Assembly: GCF_011038785.1 (NCBI RefSeq)
Contig: NZ_JAAKDT010000018.1
Location: 1 to 55,028 of the forward strand
Source of the DNA: Parabacteroides sp. ZJ-118
GTDB taxonomy: Bacteria > Bacteroidota > Bacteroidia > Bacteroidales > Tannerellaceae
DNA length: 55,028 nt
Reading direction: 5' to 3'
Part shown: piece by piece, positions 26,320 through 37,500 of the stretch
Position numbering within the stretch: the first letter of the stretch is position 1
Layout: each line of letters begins with the position of its first letter
The notes under the pieces: model-generated
Seen by the model: only the letters and a program-made list of their open reading frames with translations
Database searches by the model: none
What the model was told of the DNA's origin: nothing
Made by a program: the position numbers and the translations under genes

Positions 26320-27960
26320 TTATTGGGTCGTGAATGAAATGTCGCAATGTATCTCTATCCTCTCGGATGTGATAGGATGTGTGAACGATAGATATTCAGC
26401 GTGCAGATAGAGCCGTTCCGCCTTTCGTCCGTAAAGCTCGTCGCCAAGGATGGGGCAATGAAGACCTTGGGGATGGGCAGCGTGTACCCGTAGCTGGTGG
26501 GTACGTCCGGTCTGGGGATAAAAGGCGATAAGGGTTTTCCCGGAAGCCCGTTCCAATACCCGGTAGCGTGTAAGGGCGGGTTTCCCGAACTCCTCGCTTA
26601 CGATTTGCCGGGGCCTGTCCAATGGATCGGGGCATAGCGGGAGACGAATCTCGCCCTCTTCCTGAGGAACTTCGCCCTCTAATAAGGCGATATACCTTTT
26701 CTGGATGGTCCGGTTCTTGAATTGGGCTTGCAGGTCCTGATGTGCTTCTTTGGTTTTGGCGGCAAGCAGCAAGCCCGATGTTGCCATATCCAGACGATGC
26801 ACGATAATCGGGCCGGTGGCATCCGGATAAAGGGTACGCAGCCTGTGATAGACGGAGTCCATATCTTCCTTGCCGGGGACGGAGAGCATACCCGCCGGTT
26901 TATTGACGACCAACAGATAGTCGTCCTCATAAAGGATATCCAGCTTCGTCTCCCGGTGAGCGTCCGCCAATAACGGATTCTCATCTACCCGCAATCCCTG
27001 TAGCATATGATGGAGGATCGGCTCGCATTTCCCTTTGCAAGCCGGATAATAATATCCATGGTGCCGGATCTCCGTCTTGGGAGAATCGCCCCACCAGAAC
27101 TCAGCCATGGCGATCGGTTCCAACTGATGCTGGTAGGCGTATTGTAAAAGTTTAGGGGCGGCGCACTCTCCCGCTCCGGCAGGCGGCGCACCTTGGGAGG
27201 TGGGGGAGAACAGTTCGCGTAAGTCCTTCACCTCGCCCCGGGCGTTCAGGATCCGGAATTGCTCGAACAACTTGTGTTGCAAGGCCGCCGACCTTCGTTT
27301 GCGCTCTTGCTTCAGTTGCTCGATCTCTTGTTCAAGCTGGTTTACCGTTGCCTGCTCCTCTTCCACAAAAGCCTGCATTTCTTTCTTCAGTTGCTTGTAT
27401 TCGGCATTCGTTCGTTGGCTTTTTTTTATGAGAAGAGCAGCCTCCTCTTCCGTGAGAGGAGATTGCCGGCATAGGTCGCGGGCTCTTTTCCGTTCCTTGA
27501 CCAACATTTTGGCAGATTGTAACATGAGATCTGTAAACCGGGTCGCATGTTTTAGCCTGAATCGTGCCTCTTTAAGGGCGGGAGAGGCTTGCAAGATCCG
27601 GATACGGGCATTGATCTCATTGATCTGCTCCTCCTCTCGCCGGAAGAAACCATCCGGTTGTAATAGGTCATAGATCGGGGGGACGAAGAAATGATGTACA
27701 TTCTTCCCCGCTAGGTTGCCGGAGAACGCGGCCAGATAACCGACCTCTCCGGCGGAAGTCCGAACTACCAATACACCGAACATTTTTCCGGTTTGTAACT
27801 CTTCCCTCCATTCGATTCGTTCTTTCAGATATGCCTGAGTCTCTTCAGCCGCTATCACGCATAGGGGATGCGGTGTATAGTGGAAAGGATACGTGAATCG
27901 TTCCGGTAAGGGGATCGATTGTATCGGTCGGGTAAACATGTGAAACTTAGATTCCATCAT
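26320..27960 (-). CDS. RluA-family pseudouridine synthase with long N-terminal extension
   Basis: 546 residues. The C-terminal ~215 residues are an RluA catalytic domain: LLVVNKPAGMLSVPGK, the active-site motif VHRLDMATSGLLLAAK (catalytic Asp), and HQLRVHAAHPQGLHCPILGD. The first ~330 residues include a charged coiled coil (about 160-240, rich in Glu, Lys, Gln and Arg), as in the long RluA-like proteins of Bacteroidetes. Substrate RNA is unknown. The start overlaps by 14 nt the stop of a truncated short-chain dehydrogenase frame, indicating former translational coupling. Confidence 0.88.
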   Translation of the reverse strand: MMESKFHMFTRPIQSIPLPERFTYPFHYTPHPLCVIAAEETQAYLKERIEWREELQTGKMFGVLVVRTSAGEVGYLAAFSGNLAGKNVHHFFVPPIYDLLQPDGFFRREEEQINEINARIRILQASPALKEARFRLKHATRFTDLMLQSAKMLVKERKRARDLCRQSPLTEEEAALLIKKSQRTNAEYKQLKKEMQAFVEEEQATVNQLEQEIEQLKQERKRRSAALQHKLFEQFRILNARGEVKDLRELFSPTSQGAPPAGAGECAAPKLLQYAYQHQLEPIAMAEFWWGDSPKTEIRHHGYYYPACKGKCEPILHHMLQGLRVDENPLLADAHRETKLDILYEDDYLLVVNKPAGMLSVPGKEDMDSVYHRLRTLYPDATGPIIVHRLDMATSGLLLAAKTKEAHQDLQAQFKNRTIQKRYIALLEGEVPQEEGEIRLPLCPDPLDRPRQIVSEEFGKPALTRYRVLERASGKTLIAFYPQTGRTHQLRVHAAHPQGLHCPILGDELYGRKAERLYLHAEYLSFTHPITSERIEIHCDISFTTQ

Positions 27961-28137
27961 CCATTATAATATTCTCGCCATTAATGAAATCGTTTTCTTC
28001 TTGGCAGAGGAATAGGCACATGCGGGCGATATCCTCCGAGTTGTTTTCTGTCGAACCGATTTCTTTTTTCGGGTTATCTGAGAGGACAGCCGATGCTCTA
28101 TGGGGTTGAACTTTGAAAAAGCCAGTCGTACTGTGTG
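27947..28137 (-). pseudogene. 3' remnant of a short-chain dehydrogenase/reductase gene
   Basis: The minus-strand frame ending at the stop 27949-27947 reads ..KKEIGSTENNSEDIARMC, LFLCQEENDFINGENI, IMDDGI. This is the conserved SDR C terminus (pattern 'edIA..v.FL.s..a.fitGq.i.vDGG'). There is no start codon, NAD motif or YxxxK catalytic site; the frame begins immediately behind the stop of hppA, so the 5' three-quarters of the gene has been lost, most simply by a deletion ending next to hppA. The remaining stop still overlaps the RluA-like start. Confidence 0.75.
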
Positions 28138-28142
28138 AAATC

Positions 28143-30347
28143 TCAGAACAAACTCCAAGCCACCGTCAATCCCGCCATCACGATCGCTACCATGCTCATC
28201 AGCTTGATAAGGATATTCAAACTCGGGCCGGAAGTGTCTTTGAACGGATCGCCAACCGTATCGCCGACAATGGTTGCCTTATGCGCCTCGCTACCCTTGC
28301 CGCCGTGGTTTCCTTCCTCGATGAATTTCTTCGCGTTATCCCATGCTCCTCCGGCGTTCGCCATGAATACGGCTAATACGAAGCCCGTGCTCAATCCACC
28401 GATCAATAGTCCGACAACGCCCGCCACCCCAAATAGGAGTCCGGTTAAGATGGGGGCGATAATAGCTAAAACGGAGGGAAGTACCATCTCATGCTGCGCT
28501 CCTTTCGTCGAGATCTCCACGCAACGGGCATAATCCGGTTGTGCCTCTCCGGTCAGGATCCCCTTGATTTCCTTGAACTGACGGCGAACTTCCTCCACCA
28601 TGTGCCCGGCCGCACGCCCTACGGCATTCATCGTAAGGCCACAGAACATGAATGCCATCATGGAACCTAGGAACATTCCGGCCAAAACCTTCGGATTCAT
28701 TAAGGTGACATCATAATATGCCATAAAGTCCGGGAATGAGGCTTTGGATATCTCGACCGTTCTGCCATCGGTAAAGTTCAAGGCGGTCTCGCCCAAACGG
28801 AGCAAACCGATCTTGATCTCTTCTACATAAGAGGCCAACAGAGCTAATCCGGTTAACGCTGCGGAACCGATGGCGAACCCTTTACCCGTAGCGGCGGTCG
28901 TATTTCCTAATGAATCCAATGCGTCTGTACGTTTGCGCACTTCTTTCCCAAGGTTACACATCTCGGCGTTGCCTCCGGCATTATCCGCTATGGGACCGTA
29001 AGCGTCTGTAGCCAACGTGATGCCTAAGGTCGATAGCATACCTACAGCCGCTATGCCGATTCCGTATAATCCCATGCCCACGTTCGTGAAGTCGAATCCG
29101 GAGGCGAACAAGAAGGAACAAATAATACCGACTACAACGGCTAGTACCGGGATGGCTGTCGAGAGCATCCCGAGTCCGAGTCCGGAGATAATAACCGTTG
29201 CCGGCCCGGTCAGTCCCGCTTTGGAAACGAGCCGAGTCGGTTTATAGGATTGGGAGGTATAATACTCTGTCGCTTGCCCGATCACGATTCCGACTAGCAA
29301 ACCTATGATCACGGAGCAACCGATCCAGAACCAATTCTCTATGCCTAATACATAAAGAATCCCGAACGTAGAGATAGCGATCAATACGGAACTCAAGTTT
29401 GTTCCTATGGCTAACGCTTTCAAGAGTTGCTTGATCGTCGCATTCTCATTCGTACGGACGGCGAAAATACCAATAATGGATAAAATGATACCGATAGCGG
29501 CGATAAGCATTGGAGCGATAACTGCCTTATATTGTAGTTCTACGCTTCCGGTAGAAACGAATGCGGCGGCTCCCAATGCGGCGGTCGCCAGGATAGAACC
29601 GCAATAAGACTCATATAGATCGGCTCCCATACCGGCGACGTCACCTACATTGTCGCCTACGTTATCGGCGATTGTCGCCGGGTTGCGAGGATCGTCCTCC
29701 GGGATTCCAGCTTCTACTTTACCTACCAAATCCGCTCCGACATCGGCGGCTTTCGTATAAATTCCTCCTCCCACACGTGCGAACAAAGCTTGTGTAGAGG
29801 CACCCATTCCGAATGTAAGCATGGTTGTCGTGATCAGGGTGAGTTTATGAGTCGGGTCCAAAGCCTCGCCTGGGATGAAAGCGTTTAACAGGATATACCA
29901 GAATGAGATATCCAGCAATCCAAGCCCTACGACTACCAGGCCCATGACCGCCCCGCTTCGGAAAGCCACTTGCAAACCTTTGTTCAAGGAGGTGCGGGCT
30001 GCGTTCGCTGTACGAGCCGAGGCATAAGTCGCTGTTTTCATGCCTAAGAAACCCGCTAATCCGGAAAAGAAACCTCCTGTCAGGAAGGCGATCGGCACCC
30101 ATTCGTTTTGTACATGGAAGCCATAGGCCATAACAGAGAATAAGATCACTAGGACAACAAAGACCGAGGCGACTACTTTGTATTGTTGTTTCAGATACGA
30201 CATCGCCCCTTCACGCACAAAGGAGGCGATCTTTTTCATCAACTCGGTTCCTTCACTCTCTTTCATCATTTGCATGAAGAAGAACCAGGCAAATGTTAGC
30301 GCTAGGACAGAGGCTAACGGGATAATCCAGAAAATACGCGTAATCAT
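28143..30347 (-). CDS. hppA: Membrane-bound proton/sodium-translocating pyrophosphatase (K+-type)
   Basis: 734 residues and about 16 membrane helices. It hydrolyses pyrophosphate and pumps Na+ and/or H+ across the inner membrane. Catalytic motifs: [20 protein letters not shown], the metal-binding [19 protein letters not shown], and [10 protein letters not shown]. The marker position in [10 protein letters not shown] carries Ala (not Lys), which in this family indicates K+-dependence and usually Na+ transport (family knowledge, not shown here). Monocistronic; the SDR remnant lies right behind its stop. Confidence 0.93.
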   Translation of the reverse strand: MITRIFWIIPLASVLALTFAWFFFMQMMKESEGTELMKKIASFVREGAMSYLKQQYKVVASVFVVLVILFSVMAYGFHVQNEWVPIAFLTGGFFSGLAGFLGMKTATYASARTANAARTSLNKGLQVAFRSGAVMGLVVVGLGLLDISFWYILLNAFIPGEALDPTHKLTLITTTMLTFGMGASTQALFARVGGGIYTKAADVGADLVGKVEAGIPEDDPRNPATIADNVGDNVGDVAGMGADLYESYCGSILATAALGAAAFVSTGSVELQYKAVIAPMLIAAIGIILSIIGIFAVRTNENATIKQLLKALAIGTNLSSVLIAISTFGILYVLGIENWFWIGCSVIIGLLVGIVIGQATEYYTSQSYKPTRLVSKAGLTGPATVIISGLGLGMLSTAIPVLAVVVGIICSFLFASGFDFTNVGMGLYGIGIAAVGMLSTLGITLATDAYGPIADNAGGNAEMCNLGKEVRKRTDALDSLGNTTAATGKGFAIGSAALTGLALLASYVEEIKIGLLRLGETALNFTDGRTVEISKASFPDFMAYYDVTLMNPKVLAGMFLGSMMAFMFCGLTMNAVGRAAGHMVEEVRRQFKEIKGILTGEAQPDYARCVEISTKGAQHEMVLPSVLAIIAPILTGLLFGVAGVVGLLIGGLSTGFVLAVFMANAGGAWDNAKKFIEEGNHGGKGSEAHKATIVGDTVGDPFKDTSGPSLNILIKLMSMVAIVMAGLTVAWSLF

Positions 30348-30518
30348 GACACGGTAGATTTAATGTTATACTTAAGTAAGAAAGCAATGTGACAACATTT
30401 TTGCTTTCTGTGTAAATGTAGCAAAAATAAAAAGACGATGGAAACTTTTTCCCCAATAATAATGTTTGTAATTAAAAAAAACAGCATATTTGCCACTTGA
30501 TTAAGAGATGAGAGATAA

Positions 30519-31355
30519 ATGGCAGAAGAGACAAACCATAAACCCTATCGGTTGGGCTTGGCGCTTAGCGGAGGCGGAGCGAAAGGTTTTGCGCATATCG
30601 GTGTGTTTCGAATGATGGAAGAATGTGCGCTGAGACCGGATATTATAGTCGGTACCAGCGCGGGGGCTTTAATGGGTGCTTTGTTTGCCGATGGTTATTC
30701 GGCGGCGGAGATCCAAGAGCTTTTTACCGGACGTGAGTTCTCTGAATTCGCCCAGTTGCAGATCCCTAAGGCGGGTTTGTTCGATAGTAAGCGTTTTCGT
30801 TATTTCTTGAGGCGACACTTGCGGACCAAGAATATCGAGGACTTGCGGATTCCGATGGTGATTGTCGCTACAGATTTGGATAATGGCGAAAGCCATGAAT
30901 TTAGGAGTGGTCCTATAGTTGAGGCGGTGACAGCTTCTTGTAGTATCCCGATTATTTTCAGCCCTGTAGTCATCAATGGTGTTCATTATGTGGATGGAGG
31001 ATTATTTCACAACTTTCCGGTCTCCATCATCCGTGAGGAATGTGAACGTATTATCGGGGTGAATGTAAGCCCGTTGATCCCGCAAAAATATAAGCAGACC
31101 CTGTTCCATATCGCCGAGCGCTCTTATCATTACATGTTTCGGGCAAATACGCTGGAGGATCGAGAGATGTGTGATGTCTTAATAGAAGCGGAGGAGTTCG
31201 GCTTATATAAGACATTCGATCTTGAGAATGTGGGCGTGATTTGTAATATTGGCTACGATGCCGCTGCCCGGAGTTTTGAGAAAGTATTGAGCGAGAATAA
31301 ATATGAAACCTTGGTGAAAGCGATCGCGGCAAGAAAGAATGGCCTGATGCCGTAA
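30519..31355 (+). CDS. Patatin-like phospholipase (RssA type)
   Basis: 278 residues. Oxyanion motif LSGGGAKGFAHIG, nucleophile-elbow GTSAG (Ser about 47) and catalytic DGG in YVDGGLFHNFPV, the complete Ser-Asp dyad set of bacterial patatins. No signal peptide, so cytosolic or inner-membrane-associated. Expected to deacylate phospholipids or thioesters. The gene precedes the GH13 gene by 50 bp and may be co-transcribed. Confidence 0.9.
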   Translation: MAEETNHKPYRLGLALSGGGAKGFAHIGVFRMMEECALRPDIIVGTSAGALMGALFADGYSAAEIQELFTGREFSEFAQLQIPKAGLFDSKRFRYFLRRHLRTKNIEDLRIPMVIVATDLDNGESHEFRSGPIVEAVTASCSIPIIFSPVVINGVHYVDGGLFHNFPVSIIREECERIIGVNVSPLIPQKYKQTLFHIAERSYHYMFRANTLEDREMCDVLIEAEEFGLYKTFDLENVGVICNIGYDAAARSFEKVLSENKYETLVKAIAARKNGLMP

Positions 31356-31405
31356 CAAATCGTCTGTCTGGACAAAGCGCTTTTCCTCAAAAACTTTATA
31401 TAGAG

Positions 31406-33130
31406 ATGAACGCAATGGAACAAAAAAACAAGATGGTAATTTATCAGGTATTTCCCCGTTGGTTTGGGAATCTGCGACCATCTCCTGTAATGAATGGTAG
31501 TTTGGCCGAGAATGGAGTGGGTAAGTTCTCGGCTTTTACTCCTTTGGCTCTATCTAAAATCAAGGAATTAGGTATTACCCATGTATGGTATACAGGGGTG
31601 ATAGAGCACGCTACGAAAACCGATTACACCCTGTTTGGTATCCGGAAAGACCATTCTGCCGTAGTAAAAGGCAAGGCCGGATCTCCGTATGCGATAAAAG
31701 ATTACTATGATATAGATCCGGATTTGGCGGATAATATCCAGAACCGTATGAGCGAGTTCGAGGATTTGGTGGAACGTACGCATAAGGCAGGGATGAAGGT
31801 TATTATCGATTTTGTACCCAATCATGTGGCACGTCAATATTTCTCGGACGCACGGGAGTCCTTCGTGGAGGACTTAGGTCAAACGGATAATGTGTCCAAG
31901 GCTTTTGATGTGAATAATAACTTTTATTATCTTCCGGGGCAGACCTTGACGCTTCGTTTTGATCCGCAGCGTGAGGAGGATTTTGCCTATAGTGAGTTTC
32001 CCGCGAAGGTAACTGGTAACAATCATTTCGATGCCTATCCAAGCCAGAACGATTGGTATGAGACGGTGAAGCTGAACTACGGCGTGGACTATATGCACGG
32101 AGGTGTTTGTCATTTCAATGCCATTCCCGATACGTGGAAGAAAATGCTGGATATCTTGTCGTTCTGGGCTGATAAGGGAGTAGATGGTTTCCGTTGTGAT
32201 ATGGCGGAGATGGTTCCGGTCGAGTTTTGGAGCTGGGTGATTCCTCAGGTAAAGAAGGTACGTGATGTAATCTTTATAGCGGAGGTGTATAATCCGGATG
32301 AGTATAGGAATTATATTTATACGGGACACTTTGATTATTTGTATGACAAGGTGGGTCTTTATGATACGGTTCGTGCGGTGATGTGCGGACAGGCTCCGGC
32401 TAGTAATATATCGCATTGTTGGCAATCGTTGGAGGGAATCCAGAAAAATATGTTGAATTTCTTGGAGAATCACGATGAACAGCGTATCGCATCTGATTTC
32501 TTTGCGGGGGATGCCCGTCCGGGTATTCCGGGCATGATTGTCTCCGCGGCCATGAATACGAATCCGGTTATGATCTATAGCGGTCAAGAGCTCGGCGAAA
32601 GGGGAATGGACGCCGAAGGCTTCAGTGGACGTGATGGACGCACGACCATCTTCGATTATTGGAGTGTCGAGAGTTTGCGAAACTGGAATAATAATGGACT
32701 CTTTGACGGGGCTAAATCAACGCCGGCAGAACGCTCGTTGCGTGAGATGTACGCTAAGCTATTGAATGTGGTACGATCCGAGCCGGTGATTGTCGAGGGA
32801 GCGTTCTATGATTTGATGTACGCGAACTCCGATAATCCGTATTTCAATCCGAACCGTCAGTATGCGTTCTTGCGCAAATGGAAGAACGAGGTGCTTCTGG
32901 TTGTCGTAAATTTCGACCGTGCCGATCAATGTGTATGGGTAAATATCCCGGTCGAGGCATTCAAGGCTCTTGACTTTGAGGATAACAAACCGGCTGAATT
33001 GACCGATTTGTTAACTGGGGAAACGACAATCAGCACGCTAACGGACGCTTATCCTTATCAAGTGAAACTCCCGGCTTATTCAGGCAAGATGCTTAAGTTT
33101 TCTTTTCTCCATAAGAAAGCGCTTTTTTGA
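31406..33130 (+). CDS. GH13 alpha-amylase-family glycoside hydrolase
   Basis: 574 residues, no signal peptide, so probably intracellular. Four GH13 regions are visible: DFVPNHVAR (I), GFRCDMAEM (II, nucleophile Asp), IAEVYN (III, acid Glu) and FLENHDEQRIAS (IV, Asp). A C-terminal beta-sandwich ends the protein. Substrate specificity (maltodextrin, trehalose-like or phosphorylated sugars) cannot be told. Start could be ATG 31406 or ATG 31415; the second (MEQKNKMVIYQVFPRW) is as plausible. Confidence 0.88.
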   Translation: MNAMEQKNKMVIYQVFPRWFGNLRPSPVMNGSLAENGVGKFSAFTPLALSKIKELGITHVWYTGVIEHATKTDYTLFGIRKDHSAVVKGKAGSPYAIKDYYDIDPDLADNIQNRMSEFEDLVERTHKAGMKVIIDFVPNHVARQYFSDARESFVEDLGQTDNVSKAFDVNNNFYYLPGQTLTLRFDPQREEDFAYSEFPAKVTGNNHFDAYPSQNDWYETVKLNYGVDYMHGGVCHFNAIPDTWKKMLDILSFWADKGVDGFRCDMAEMVPVEFWSWVIPQVKKVRDVIFIAEVYNPDEYRNYIYTGHFDYLYDKVGLYDTVRAVMCGQAPASNISHCWQSLEGIQKNMLNFLENHDEQRIASDFFAGDARPGIPGMIVSAAMNTNPVMIYSGQELGERGMDAEGFSGRDGRTTIFDYWSVESLRNWNNNGLFDGAKSTPAERSLREMYAKLLNVVRSEPVIVEGAFYDLMYANSDNPYFNPNRQYAFLRKWKNEVLLVVVNFDRADQCVWVNIPVEAFKALDFEDNKPAELTDLLTGETTISTLTDAYPYQVKLPAYSGKMLKFSFLHKKALF

Positions 33131-33222
33131 AGGGTTAGGAGTGCTTAGTATAAAATGCTTCATCGCGGTTGCGAATGTAGAAAGTTTTCCAAATATAAAG
33201 AGACTATTGTAAATAAGTTTTG

Positions 33223-33230
33223 TACTTTTG
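33223..33230 (+). promoter_or_regulatory. -7 element of prs
   Basis: TACTTTTG exactly matches TAnnTTTG and is 45 bp before the ATG at 33276. No good -33 is seen at the usual 19-bp spacing. Confidence 0.5.
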
Positions 33231-33275
33231 CGGCACAATTCAAATCTATTCACTTTAAGATAAATATTCGGAATA

Positions 33276-34220
33276 ATGAGTGCACAAACTCCTTTCTTGG
33301 TGTTCTCGGGAACAAACTCCCGGTATCTTGCAGAGAAAATTTGCAACAGTTTAGGTTGTCCTCTGGGACAGATGAATATTCAGCACTTTGCCGATGGTGA
33401 GTTCTCCGTTTCCTATGAGGAGTCTATCCGCGGCAGAGATGTATTCTTGGTACAATCCACATTCCCTAATTCTGACAATCTGATGGAGTTGCTTCTGATG
33501 ATTGACGCGGCTAAGCGCGCTTCCGCGCATTCAATCATCGCTGTAGTCCCTTACTTCGGTTGGGCTCGTCAGGATAGAAAGGATAAGCCTCGTGTTTCCA
33601 TTGGCGCAAAGTTGATCGCTGATATGTTGAGTACGGCAGGCATCAATCGCTTGATTACGATGGATCTTCACGCTGATCAGATCCAAGGGTTCTTTAATGT
33701 TCCGGTAGACCACTTATATGCTTCTTCCGTATTCTTGGATTATATCAAGACGTCTTTGTCTTTGGATAACTTGTGTATCGCGACTCCGGATGTAGGAGGT
33801 ACGAAACGAGCCAGCAGCTATTCCAAGTATTTAGGTTTGCCGATGGTTATTTGCCACAAATCTCGTTTGCGTGCCAATGAGGTTGCCGAGATGCGTATTA
33901 TTGGTGATGTGACGGGACTGGATGTCCTTTTGGTTGATGATATGGTGGATACGGCCGGGACAATTACGAAAGCCGCGAACTTGATGTTAGAGAATGGGGC
34001 GAAGTCTGTTCGTGCTATCGCCAGTCACGCTGTGATGTCGGATCCGGCTTCTACTCGTGTAGATCAGTCCGCTTTAACGGAAATGATCTTTACGGATTCT
34101 ATTCCTTACGCTAAGAAATGCGAGAAAGTAAAGGTGTTATCTGTCGCCGATATGTTCGCTGAGGCGATCCGTCGTGTATGTAGCGGTGAATCTATCAGCT
34201 CTTTGTATGTGATTAAATAG
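33276..34220 (+). CDS. prs: Ribose-phosphate pyrophosphokinase (PRPP synthetase)
   Basis: 314 residues, the normal class I size. It makes PRPP from ribose-5-phosphate and ATP for purines, pyrimidines, histidine and NAD. Catalytic flexible loop and ATP-site motifs: PYFGWARQDRKDKPRVSI, the metal-binding ITMDLHADQIQGFF, and the PRPP loop DVLLVDDMVDTAGTI. Ends in a hairpin terminator and stands alone. Confidence 0.96.
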   Translation: MSAQTPFLVFSGTNSRYLAEKICNSLGCPLGQMNIQHFADGEFSVSYEESIRGRDVFLVQSTFPNSDNLMELLLMIDAAKRASAHSIIAVVPYFGWARQDRKDKPRVSIGAKLIADMLSTAGINRLITMDLHADQIQGFFNVPVDHLYASSVFLDYIKTSLSLDNLCIATPDVGGTKRASSYSKYLGLPMVICHKSRLRANEVAEMRIIGDVTGLDVLLVDDMVDTAGTITKAANLMLENGAKSVRAIASHAVMSDPASTRVDQSALTEMIFTDSIPYAKKCEKVKVLSVADMFAEAIRRVCSGESISSLYVIK

Positions 34221-34241
34221 AACACAATAAGGTAGAAAAAT

Positions 34242-34276
34242 AAAAACGGTCGTTTCCAAAAGAGGCGGCCGTTTTT
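34242..34276 (+). terminator. prs terminator
   Basis: AAAACGGTCGTTTC pairs with GAGGCGGCCGTTTT (with three G-U pairs) around a small A-rich loop, followed by TTTTTT. Confidence 0.75.
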
Positions 34277-34572
34277 TGACAGCGAATACAGGGAACGGAG
34301 TAGCGAAGCAGGTTAAGCCTTGAACTTTTGGTTACTTAATGAATAATCGCAACATTAACCCGATTTTTTTATATTTTTTTCTATATGATCTAATATTTTT
34401 AGTACTTTTACGCCGACTTTCAAGTGGCTATTTGCTTGAGAATTGACCTTATAATCAAATCATAGGTAACGTCCGCTTAACCATCGGATACAAAATTGAC
34501 CAATTATGGCGACAGAAAAGACCATTTTGACCGTCGGCTTGTACGAAAACGTGTTAACAATTTCAATATATT
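34277..34572. other. Long leader/intergenic region upstream of the dockerin gene
   Basis: About 300 bp without a gene, very A+T-rich. A -7-like box, TACTTTTA, is at 34403-34410. I looked for inverted repeats flanking a promoter (the Bacteroidales invertible-promoter layout) and found none convincing. ATTGACCAATTATGG and ACCATTTTGACC (around 34495-34535) are partial repeats only. Confidence 0.4.
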
Positions 34573-37500
34573 ATGCGTATGAATGATTTTTTTACTTTTA
34601 GAAGGAAAACCCTTCTTGCGCTTATGTCGCTAATAGTCTGGTGTTTACCAGCACTGGGGGGGTAGAAAACAACGGGTATAACCTGACCTCATTGTCGGGA
34701 GAGCATTATATTGATCTCTCCTGCAGCGAGAGCACGAGCGATTGTTGGTTGGAAAAGCCCGAAGGGGCACCCGAAAATGTGTATATCTTGTTTCAGTTGG
34801 AAGGCAGTGTTCCTACCGATGAGTTCCAATTTATCGTAAACGAGCAGAGTACGGATGCGGAAGGCAAACTCTGGATCACCCCGGAGATGTTTCAAGAGGA
34901 GGGACGCTATTTCTATTACACCTTACTAAGACGTAAGACCTCCCCTTCGTTGGCAGGTAAAACGTATGCCTATACCCTGACGCTGTATGCTTCGCAAGAC
35001 ACAAGTACCACTCCGCTTGCCGTTTTCTCGGGAAGTCAGACAGTGAAACGGATGGTATGGTTGCGAGTTACACCAAATCGGATCACCGGTGATCTATCGA
35101 CATCTATTCCTTTTACGGTCACGGTTGAAGCGAACGACTTCGTCGGTACGCCGGATGCAATGTTGGTGATCCGCAAAAATGAGGGGGTGTCGATAACGTC
35201 CAAAGACCTGGAACAATTGCAAGGCACGGAGCTTTCTCAGTCCAATTATTATCATTATTTCCGGATCGGTGAACTTCAGAATGACACTTACAACTTCACG
35301 CTTTCGTCTACGCAAGAGTTCCGCCAAACGATTGAGATAAGTATCGTGGATGGCAACGGACAACATATTCCTAATAGTAGTTGGGTACAAGTATCGGTTC
35401 CGTTCAATGTCTCGCAAACCGATATTGACGGTCTGGAGAAGATCGCGAATGACAACAACAACGCTTATCTGCGCGATTATGTCTCAAACGAACGATATCT
35501 GAACAGTAGTAGAGAAGACTCCATTTACATCGAGTGGGATGATAATTTGTCGCCTGCTCGTATCAGCAACTTAAACTTCATGTTCCAAAGCCTGACAACA
35601 TTGGATGTCTCCGCTTTCGACTCACTGATGTACCTGACCGTTAACCACGCCGCCATCGACAAGTTGGATCTGAGCATGTTAAAGAGGTTAAGGGGCGTAG
35701 GTTTACACAACACCGGCATCACCTCTTTGAATCAGGTGAAACTACCGGACAATCCGGATCTGGAAGTTAGAGGCAGTTACGAGATAGCGGTGGGTAAACA
35801 GATCAACGAATACACCTGCCAACTTGTTTCCGGCGAACAGGTCAATCTCTCGGAATATGCCACCATCGATGGTGAACCGACCACGATCAAGTGGTTCAAA
35901 AGCTCCGACTCTGGCAGCGTAGAGGTAACAGCGGAATGGGTAGAAACCGCTCCCTATATTTTCGTGGTCCCCGCTCTCAAAGAGGAGGATGCCGAGAAAT
36001 GGGTTCGCTACTGGTGCGAGATCAGCACGGCACGATATCCGGAGTGGAAAGGTTGCTCAAGGAACATCCAGATCGTCCGTGGGGCGAATATCGACTACAG
36101 CGAAGACGACATCCAGCTGCTGAAAAACCTGGCGGCCGCCAACCCCAACTGTCATGAGTTGCAACAGTTCGTGGCAGACACCGTAAAGGGATGGGAGGAA
36201 TCCTGGCAGGAATCCTGGGTGGACCGGAACCGTAAGGTGGCAGTCGATTGGAACTATGAGACGCCGGCGCGGATCAACAGACTACGTATTTCTGACCTGT
36301 CGACAGTGACAAATCTGGATCTTTCGGGGTTCACCGAACTGACCTATTTGGATATCACGCATCTGAGTGAATGGTCGAAAGAACAACAGAAATATATTGG
36401 TCTCAAAACACTCGACCTCACCAAAAATACAAAGTTGAGACAGTTGGAGGCTCAGAGTAATTATGGTCTGAAATCGTTGAACACTTCCGGATTGACAGCA
36501 TTGGAGATTGTTTCGGTTCGTGGTAACACCGAATTGACCGGATTGGATTTGGCTGCAAGTCGGTCTGTATTGTCCAATTTGAATCTTGAACGTTGCCAGT
36601 TTGATATCGATTTGATGCAATTTACGGCGTTAAGAGTCTTGAATCTTGATTATACAAGCCAATATGGTAACTATCTCGATAAGCTGGTAAACCTGGAGGT
36701 GCTTAATTGTTGTGGAACAAAATATCCTTTGTTAGACTTCTCCAAATATCCAAACTTGACGGATTATGGCGTTCCCATGGGCGTACCAGCACTTGACATC
36801 ACCAATACGAGAATCAGTGGATTGAATATGAGTGGGTCACAAGTCCGTTATTCAACCCTGAAAGCAGGCAGCAATGTTATCATAAATGGAGGCAGCCAGA
36901 TCCCCATACCGAACCTTCCGGAGTCTACCGAATATCCTGAGTGGAAGAGATCTGTGTACGACATCGCAGTCGGTGATACGGTCGACCTCTCTTCCGAAGC
37001 GTATATCGACAACATTGCCTCCCGTTATCTCTGGGTGGACGAGACTAACCAGACCGAATCGACCGGCGTATTCATTCCGGTAGAAGGAGCACCCGGCAAA
37101 TTCGTCTACAAGGGAGGTGGCCGTCCTGGAAAATTCTACCATTGCATCATTGCTAACGAACGGTATAGCAAATACACAGAAGTCAACCGATGGAACGGTT
37201 GGCGTTTGGAAACCTATCCGATCCAGCTTCCTGAAATCAAAGCCACCTACGAACCGACCGAAGTGGCGGCTCTTAAAGCCATCGTCGACGGCACGGACAG
37301 CCCGGCATTGAAGCAGTGGTGGGAGAGCGAAGCTTGGAAGACCGGCAGTGGTACGGATCCGCGTTTCGGTACGTCTTGGATATTAGATGAAGGAACAAAT
37401 ATCTACCATTTGGGCTATCTGCAACTCCTCGATTTGGGAGATACGCTTAAGACATTGAACGTCGATGCGTTTACCGAACTGGTCGATTTAAACTGCAATG

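Noticed and set aside
26129-26347. 72-codon minus-strand ORF over the 22-nt repeats
   Set aside because: Created by the repeat (22 nt is not a multiple of 3, so the peptide repeat is irregular); no start signal or family match.
34277-34572. Invertible promoter upstream of the surface operon
   Set aside because: No pair of inverted repeats of useful length flanks the -7-like box, and no recombinase gene is nearby.
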